From BOG-908 sp964250925 (lineage in GTDB: Bacteria > Pseudomonadota > Alphaproteobacteria > Acetobacterales > Acetobacteraceae), in NCBI GenBank assembly GCA_964250925.1, contig CAXUHU010000062.1, positions 1-19,335 on the forward strand: 19,335 nucleotides of DNA, in the 5' to 3' direction. The translations under genes and the position numbers were made by a program. Positions 15,220 through 19,335 of the stretch are shown here, one piece after another (the first letter of the stretch is position 1; each line of letters starts with the position of its first letter). The notes under the pieces are model-generated. The model saw nothing but the letters and a program-made list of their open reading frames with translations, ran no database searches and was not told the DNA's origin.

Positions 15220-15505
15220 ACCAACCGTGCGGGTGGCTCCTATAAGTTGGTCCATAAATGCCCGACGAACTCGGAGTTACATGAGAACATGCAGTTCAAG
15301 GGTGCTTTGCTTTACGGCACGTCGGTCAACGACGCCAGCGATTACGGCAGCGTGTTTTTGCTTGATGCCGAGACGATGGGCTCGACGACACCGTGGCACT
15401 GATGGTGACAGCCCAGGCAGCCTAATTCGATGTAACAACGCGGTCTTCGGCGTGATGTCGCAAGGGGGAGCTAACAACACCGGCGCGGTCGTCGAAGTAA
15501 CACCG
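15220..15505 (+). pseudogene. Decayed GloVer-repeat (tandem beta-propeller-like) protein remnant
   Basis: Two adjacent fragments in different frames resemble the GloVer repeat (a tandem repeat with LYGTT...GGxxxxGTVFxLDP). Frame one (from about 15223) reads GGSYKLVHKCP, then MQFKGALLYGTSVNDASDYG (15289 on) and SVFLLDAETM, ending at a TGA (15400–15402). Frame two (from about 15428) reads NNAVFGVMSQGGANNTGAVV followed by EVTPL. In intact proteins these would be consecutive repeats in one frame. A stop lies upstream in frame one (15217–15219), there is no credible start, and the two halves are out of register, so this is a fragment of a lost gene, probably secreted or surface-located. The rest of 15116–15523 shows no other feature. 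The repeat identification is by pattern, with moderate certainty. Confidence 0.6.
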
Positions 15506-15523
15506 TTACCGAACCCCCATCTG

Positions 15524-15853
15524 CTACCGGCCGAATACGAATCCGGCCAACAGCAAGGTGCCCAGCCCGCCGGCGATTGCGTGGACGAATACCAGCAGGC
15601 CTGGGCGCGGCTTCCGCCGACGCGCCAGCACGTAAAGCAGCCCGCCGCCAGCAAAGGCCGCCGCTACCAGGCCCAGCGCGTCCCAGGCAAACGGCCCGCT
15701 CAGGCGAGCGCGCGACACGGCAACCCACAGCGCAGCCAAGCCCGTCAGACCCGACGCCGCGTGCAGCAGCGCGGCCCTGCGCAGGTAGCCTGCGGCCAGG
15801 AACGCCCCCAGAGCCACGGTGAGGCAGAGCGCGTAGAAGCTGAGTATCAACAC
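15524..15853 (-). CDS. Small hydrophobic membrane protein (hypothetical)
   Basis: A 109-residue protein that is almost entirely hydrophobic, with four predicted membrane segments: LILSFYALCLTVALGAFLAA, AALLHAASGLTGLAALWVAV, ALGLVAAAFAGGGLLYVLAR, and LVFVHAIAGGLGTLLLAGFV. Arginines and lysines cluster in the short loops (AGYLRRA, SRARLSG, ARRRKPRPG), which supports a folded membrane topology. I do not recognise a family. The GTG start at 15853 is preceded by GGAAGGGAAAG, a good ribosome binding site, so the start is reasonably secure. It is divergent from the DEAD-box helicase gene and its stop lies about 20 bases from the GloVer pseudogene. Confidence 0.75.
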   Translation of the reverse strand: MLILSFYALCLTVALGAFLAAGYLRRAALLHAASGLTGLAALWVAVSRARLSGPFAWDALGLVAAAFAGGGLLYVLARRRKPRPGLLVFVHAIAGGLGTLLLAGFVFGR

Positions 15854-15971
15854 TTTCTTTCCCTTCCGCCCCGCAATCCCTATATCACCGTCCTATCCAG
15901 CACTCCCGTCCGTCCAGCCCGCCGGCCCAGCTCCGCCGCCGGACGCGGCCATTCGAACTGCCCCAAGACCC

Positions 15972-17690
15972 ATGAACTTCGCCACCAACCCCGCCCTGGA
16001 CCGCGCGCTGACCGAGCGGGGCTATACCGAGCTGACACCCGTACAGGAGGCGGTGCTGGCCGCTGGCGCCGAGGCGCGCGACCTGCTGGTCTCGGCCCAG
16101 ACCGGCTCGGGCAAGACCGTCGCCTACGGCCTCGCCTTCGCCCCCACTCTGCTGGGCGGGGAGGAAAAATTTGATCGGCCCGGCAATCCGCGCGCCCTGG
16201 TGATTGCGCCCACGCGCGAGCTGGCCATGCAGGTGCACCGCGAACTGACCTGGCTATATGCCCAGACCGGCGCCCGCATCCTGTCCTGCATCGGCGGCAT
16301 GGACGGCCAGCGGGAGGGCCGTGCGCTGGAGGCCGGCTGCCACATCGTGGTGGGCACCCCGGGCCGGCTGTGCGACCACCTCGCACGCGGCCGGCTCAAA
16401 CTCGGCGAGCTGGCGGTGGTCGTGCTGGACGAGGCCGACGAGATGCTCGACCTCGGTTTCCGCGACGAGCTGGACACTCTGTTGAACGCCACGCCCGAAT
16501 GGCGTCGAACCCTGCTGTTCTCGGCCACCATCGCCAAGGAGATCACCGCACTCGCGCGCAAGTACCAGAAAGACGCGCTGCGCATCGACACGCTGGTGCG
16601 CAACCAGCCGCATGCCGATATCGAGTATCGCGCCGTGCGTATCCCGCCGCGCGAAAACGAGCATGCGGTGGTCAACGTGCTGCGGTACTTCGAAGCGCCG
16701 ACCGCGCTGGTGTTCTGCGGCACGCGCGACGGCGTGCGCCACTTGCACGCCAGCTTGCAGGAACGCGGTTTTACGTCCGTGGCGCTGTCTGGCGAGCTGA
16801 CGCAGAACGAGCGCACCCGCGCCGTGCAGGCGATGCGCGATGGTCAGGCGCGCGTGTGCGTGGCGACCGACGTGGCCGCGCGCGGACTGGACCTGCCTGA
16901 TCTGGGCCTGGTGATCCACGCCGACCTGCCCACCAACAAGGAGATGCTGCTGCACCGCAGCGGCCGCACCGGGCGGGCCGGGCGCAAGGGGACCTGCGTG
17001 CTGATCGTGCCGGCCAACCGGGCGCGCGCCGCGGAGTCGCTGATCGCCTCAGCCGGCGTCAGCGCGCAGTGGAGCGGGGCGCCGCTGGCCGAGGAGATAC
17101 GCGCCCGCGACGGCGCACGCCTGCTGGGAGACCCGGTGTTGACCGACGAGATGACCGAGGAGGACCTGACCCTGGCCCGCACGTTGCTGGAGGGGCGCTC
17201 GGCCGAGGACGTGGCCGCAGCCCTGGTGCGGATGTATCGTGCCCGCCTGCCCGCACCCGAGGAGTTGACCGAGTTGTCCCCTCTGCCCGGCTCGCGCCGC
17301 GAGACGGCGCGCGAAGCCAGCTCACGGCCGGAAAAGGCCAATTTTGCGTCCGGCCCGATGGTGTGGTTCAGCCTGAACATCGGGCGCACCCAGAAAGCCG
17401 ATCCGAAATGGCTTCTGCCGTTGATCTGCCGCATGGGCGGGGTGGAGAAGCGCGACATCGGCGCCATACGCATCCAGGACCGCGAAACGCGGTTCGAGAT
17501 CACCCAGGCCATGGCCGACGACTTCGCCGCGAACCTCCCCGATGACGCTGAGGACAACGTGCGGGTGATGCGGTCCGAGGCGCCGGCGCCGGCAGCCCGG
17601 CGCGAGCCCGGTTCGCCCAAACGCTTCTTCAAGACAGCCTCGCCGAAAGTATCCAAGTCCACGTCGAATGCGCGGCAACGCAAATCGTAA
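15972..17690 (+). CDS. DEAD-box ATP-dependent RNA helicase with DbpA-type RNA-binding domain
   Basis: A 572-residue cytoplasmic RNA helicase that unwinds or remodels RNA with ATP. RecA-like domain 1 has the Q motif (LTPVQEAVL, residues 21–29), Walker A AQTGSGKT (42–49), PTREL (80–84), GG, TPGR (129–132), DEAD (153–156) and SAT (184–186). Domain 2 has ALVFCGTRDGVRHL, VALSGELTQNERT, VCVATDVAARGLDLPDL and HRSGRTGRAG. A linker of about 110 residues precedes a DbpA/CsdA-like RNA-recognition fold: MVWFSLNIGRTQKADPKWLL then PLICRMGGVEKRDIGAIRIQ. The basic tail (SKSTSNARQRKS) may add RNA affinity. These features fit ribosome-assembly or cold-shock helicases of the DeaD/DbpA group; the precise member is not clear. 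The ATG at 15972 fits the Q-motif distance. Confidence 0.93.
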   Translation: MNFATNPALDRALTERGYTELTPVQEAVLAAGAEARDLLVSAQTGSGKTVAYGLAFAPTLLGGEEKFDRPGNPRALVIAPTRELAMQVHRELTWLYAQTGARILSCIGGMDGQREGRALEAGCHIVVGTPGRLCDHLARGRLKLGELAVVVLDEADEMLDLGFRDELDTLLNATPEWRRTLLFSATIAKEITALARKYQKDALRIDTLVRNQPHADIEYRAVRIPPRENEHAVVNVLRYFEAPTALVFCGTRDGVRHLHASLQERGFTSVALSGELTQNERTRAVQAMRDGQARVCVATDVAARGLDLPDLGLVIHADLPTNKEMLLHRSGRTGRAGRKGTCVLIVPANRARAAESLIASAGVSAQWSGAPLAEEIRARDGARLLGDPVLTDEMTEEDLTLARTLLEGRSAEDVAAALVRMYRARLPAPEELTELSPLPGSRRETAREASSRPEKANFASGPMVWFSLNIGRTQKADPKWLLPLICRMGGVEKRDIGAIRIQDRETRFEITQAMADDFAANLPDDAEDNVRVMRSEAPAPAARREPGSPKRFFKTASPKVSKSTSNARQRKS

Positions 17691-17744
17691 CGAAGCGTTC
17701 GATGCACTGGCGCCAACGCGCGTCACGCACCGCGAAGGTTACGC

Positions 17745-19277
17745 ATGAACGACGACACATACGCCCACTTCGAGCCCAGCAATCGCCCCGCCCCGCCTCC
17801 TGGCACCCGGGTGGGCCCTGCCGACCCGGCGGCACAGGTGCATGTCAGCGTGTATCTGAAGCCGGTTGAACGGGGCCACGAACCTGCCGACCGCGACGCC
17901 CTGGCCCAGCACAGAGCTGGCACGTATGCCGTTGCCATACAGGCGGTGACGGATTTCGCTGCCGAAGCCGGACTGGCGGTCGAAGGAGTGGATCCCGCGC
18001 GGCGCCTCGTCCGGTTAACCGGAACCACGGCGCAGGCGGAAGCCGCTTTCCGCACGACGCTGTCCACCTACGACGACGGCGGCCGGCAGTTTCGCGGCCG
18101 CGAGGGGACGTTGCAACTGCCGCAGGCGCTGCACGGCGTAGTGGAGGCCGTGCTTGGCCTGGACACGCGCGCCCAGGCGCAAACCCGGCTGGTGATCCGC
18201 GCGGCCGTGCAATCCGGCGGCTACCTGCCCAACGTTGTGGGCCAACTCTACGACTTCCCGACGACGGTGACCGGCGCCGGGCAATGCATCGGCTTGATCG
18301 AGTTGGGTGGCGGATACCTCGACAGCGACACGTCCGCTTCGTTTTCGGCAATGGGCCTGACGCCGCCCACCGTTACCGCTGTGTCGGTCGATGGCGGCGC
18401 CAACACGCCCACGCCCGACGACGGGGCCAATGCCGAGGTGGCGCTGGACATTCAGGTGGCGGGCGGCGGGGCGCCCGGTGCCGCTATTGCGGTGTATTTC
18501 GCGCCCAACACCGACGGTGGCTTCGCCGACGCTATCAGCCAAGCGGTGCACGACACCACGAACAAGCCGAGCGTGATCTCCATCTCCTGGGGCAGCGCCG
18601 AGCCGAACTGGACGGCCCAGGCCGTCTCGGCGATGAACAGCGCCATGCAGGATGCCGGCACGCTGAACGTGTCGGTCTTCGTGGCCTCCGGCGATAACCT
18701 GGCCACCGACGGCGTAAACGACGGCCAGGTTCACGTGGATTTCCCGGCCGCCAGCCCATACGCCATCGGTTGCGGCGGCACGCAGTTGAACGCGTCGGGC
18801 GGCACGGTCAGCAGCGAGGTGGTGTGGAACGACGGCAGTTCCGGCACCGGCGGCGGCATCAGCACGCTGTTTCCCGTGCCGGCGTTCCAAAGCGGCATCG
18901 GACTGCCGGTAGGCGCCAGCACCAACCAGCCGGGGCGCGGCGTGCCGGACGTGGCGGGCAACGCGGCCCCGGCCACCGGCTACCGAATCGTGGTAAATGG
19001 CCAGCCCACCGTCGTGGGCGGCACCAGCGCCGTGGCCCCGCTATGGGCGGGGCTGACGGCGCTGGTCAATCAGCAGTCGGCACAGGCGGTCGGCTTCTTC
19101 CTCCCCAGGCTCTACGCGCAGAACGGGGCGGTGCGGGAAATCACCACGGGCAACAACATGCCCGCGGGCACAACGCTCGGCTACAATGCCGGCACGGGAT
19201 GGAACGCCTGCACGGGATTAGGCGTGCCGGACGGGGCGGCGGTGCTTGGTGCCTTGACGGCGCTGCCTACGAGTTGA
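17745..19277 (+). CDS. S53 family (sedolisin/kumamolisin-type) serine-carboxyl peptidase
   Basis: A 510-residue acid endopeptidase precursor. An N-terminal pro-domain (about residues 1–145) opens with FEPSNRPAPPPGTRVGPADP and ends HGVVEAVLGLDTRAQAQT, the usual pro-S53 ending. The catalytic domain has Glu231 and Asp235 (NAEVALDIQVAGG), the oxyanion Asp317 (VFVASGDNL) and nucleophile Ser428 (VVGGTSAVAPLWAG), so the machinery is complete. The C-terminal calcium-site region reads REITTGNN and YNAGTGWNACTGLG; the positions normally Asp are Glu465 and Asn487. No Sec signal is visible before the pro-domain, as in kumamolisin itself, so the export route is unclear. The ATG at 17745 follows GAAGG. It lies 54 nt after the helicase gene; co-transcription is possible but a functional link is not evident. 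Confidence 0.95.
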   Translation: MNDDTYAHFEPSNRPAPPPGTRVGPADPAAQVHVSVYLKPVERGHEPADRDALAQHRAGTYAVAIQAVTDFAAEAGLAVEGVDPARRLVRLTGTTAQAEAAFRTTLSTYDDGGRQFRGREGTLQLPQALHGVVEAVLGLDTRAQAQTRLVIRAAVQSGGYLPNVVGQLYDFPTTVTGAGQCIGLIELGGGYLDSDTSASFSAMGLTPPTVTAVSVDGGANTPTPDDGANAEVALDIQVAGGGAPGAAIAVYFAPNTDGGFADAISQAVHDTTNKPSVISISWGSAEPNWTAQAVSAMNSAMQDAGTLNVSVFVASGDNLATDGVNDGQVHVDFPAASPYAIGCGGTQLNASGGTVSSEVVWNDGSSGTGGGISTLFPVPAFQSGIGLPVGASTNQPGRGVPDVAGNAAPATGYRIVVNGQPTVVGGTSAVAPLWAGLTALVNQQSAQAVGFFLPRLYAQNGAVREITTGNNMPAGTTLGYNAGTGWNACTGLGVPDGAAVLGALTALPTS

Positions 19278-19335
19278 AGCGGGTGCGTCCAATTTCGGAA
19301 CGGTTGCGCAGGTGTTACCGCTGCAACGTTAGAGC
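19278..19335. other. 3' edge, no feature seen
   Basis: The last 58 bases after the peptidase stop show no gene, terminator hairpin or repeat that I can support. Confidence 0.5.

Noticed and set aside
15068..16174. Plus-strand frame spanning the pseudogene, the small membrane gene antisense and the helicase start
   Set aside because: It joins unrelated stretches; only the part near 15428–15505 has repeat similarity, and the end is out of frame with the helicase.

Overview
The window is GC-rich chromosomal DNA with ordinary bacterial gene density. It looks like an alphaproteobacterium, most likely Acetobacteraceae or a close relative. The clues are an ImuB–DnaE2 mutasome pair, an alphaproteobacterial-style short Aat, a secreted DegP/HtrA with a glycine/glutamine-rich linker, a kumamolisin-type S53 peptidase, and AT-rich intergenic hairpins of a kind common in that family. 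The family assignment is an inference; no rRNA or marker phylogeny is available here. No phage, transposase, integrase or CRISPR array is visible.

Layout. 1–3573 (+): the 3' end of imuB, an intergenic hairpin, then dnaE2 (SOS-type mutagenic repair). 3636–5502 (-): aat followed by two tandem, diverged genes for small exported proteins. 5584–7093 (+): a cysteine synthase-family gene and a flavin reductase-like gene 10 nt apart. 7203–9158 (-): tRNA-Tyr(GTA), a DUF1993 gene, a MaoC-like hydratase and a CitE-like CoA-ester lyase, apparently one transcription unit with a 7-nt gap and a 4-nt overlap. 9256–10493 (+): a SpoU/TrmH rRNA methyltransferase and a small hypothetical protein. 10494–10726: a hairpin-rich intergenic stretch containing a 10-N assembly gap. 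10727–12298 (-): DegP/HtrA protease. 12485–13255 (+): SDR oxidoreductase. 13323–13538 (-): a putative tiny lipoprotein. 13771–14433 (+): DUF2278. 14633–15115 (-): DUF2721 membrane protein. 15220–15505 (+): eroded remnant of a GloVer-repeat protein. 15524–15853 (-): small membrane protein. 15972–17690 (+): DEAD-box helicase with a DbpA-type RNA-binding domain. 17745–19277 (+): S53 peptidase.

Most genes are housekeeping or stress functions, and I did not find a clear-cut new multi-gene system. The points most worth a second look are: (i) a 42-bp imperfect direct repeat (33/42 identical) that includes the htrA stop region on one side of the N-gap and recurs on the other, which suggests the gap may hide duplicated sequence; (ii) the DUF1993–MaoC–CitE cluster, a plausible C5-dicarboxyl-CoA pathway; (iii) the tandem exported paralogues; (iv) the GloVer pseudogene; and (v) the S53 peptidase, in which both side-chain ligands of the family calcium site appear substituted.
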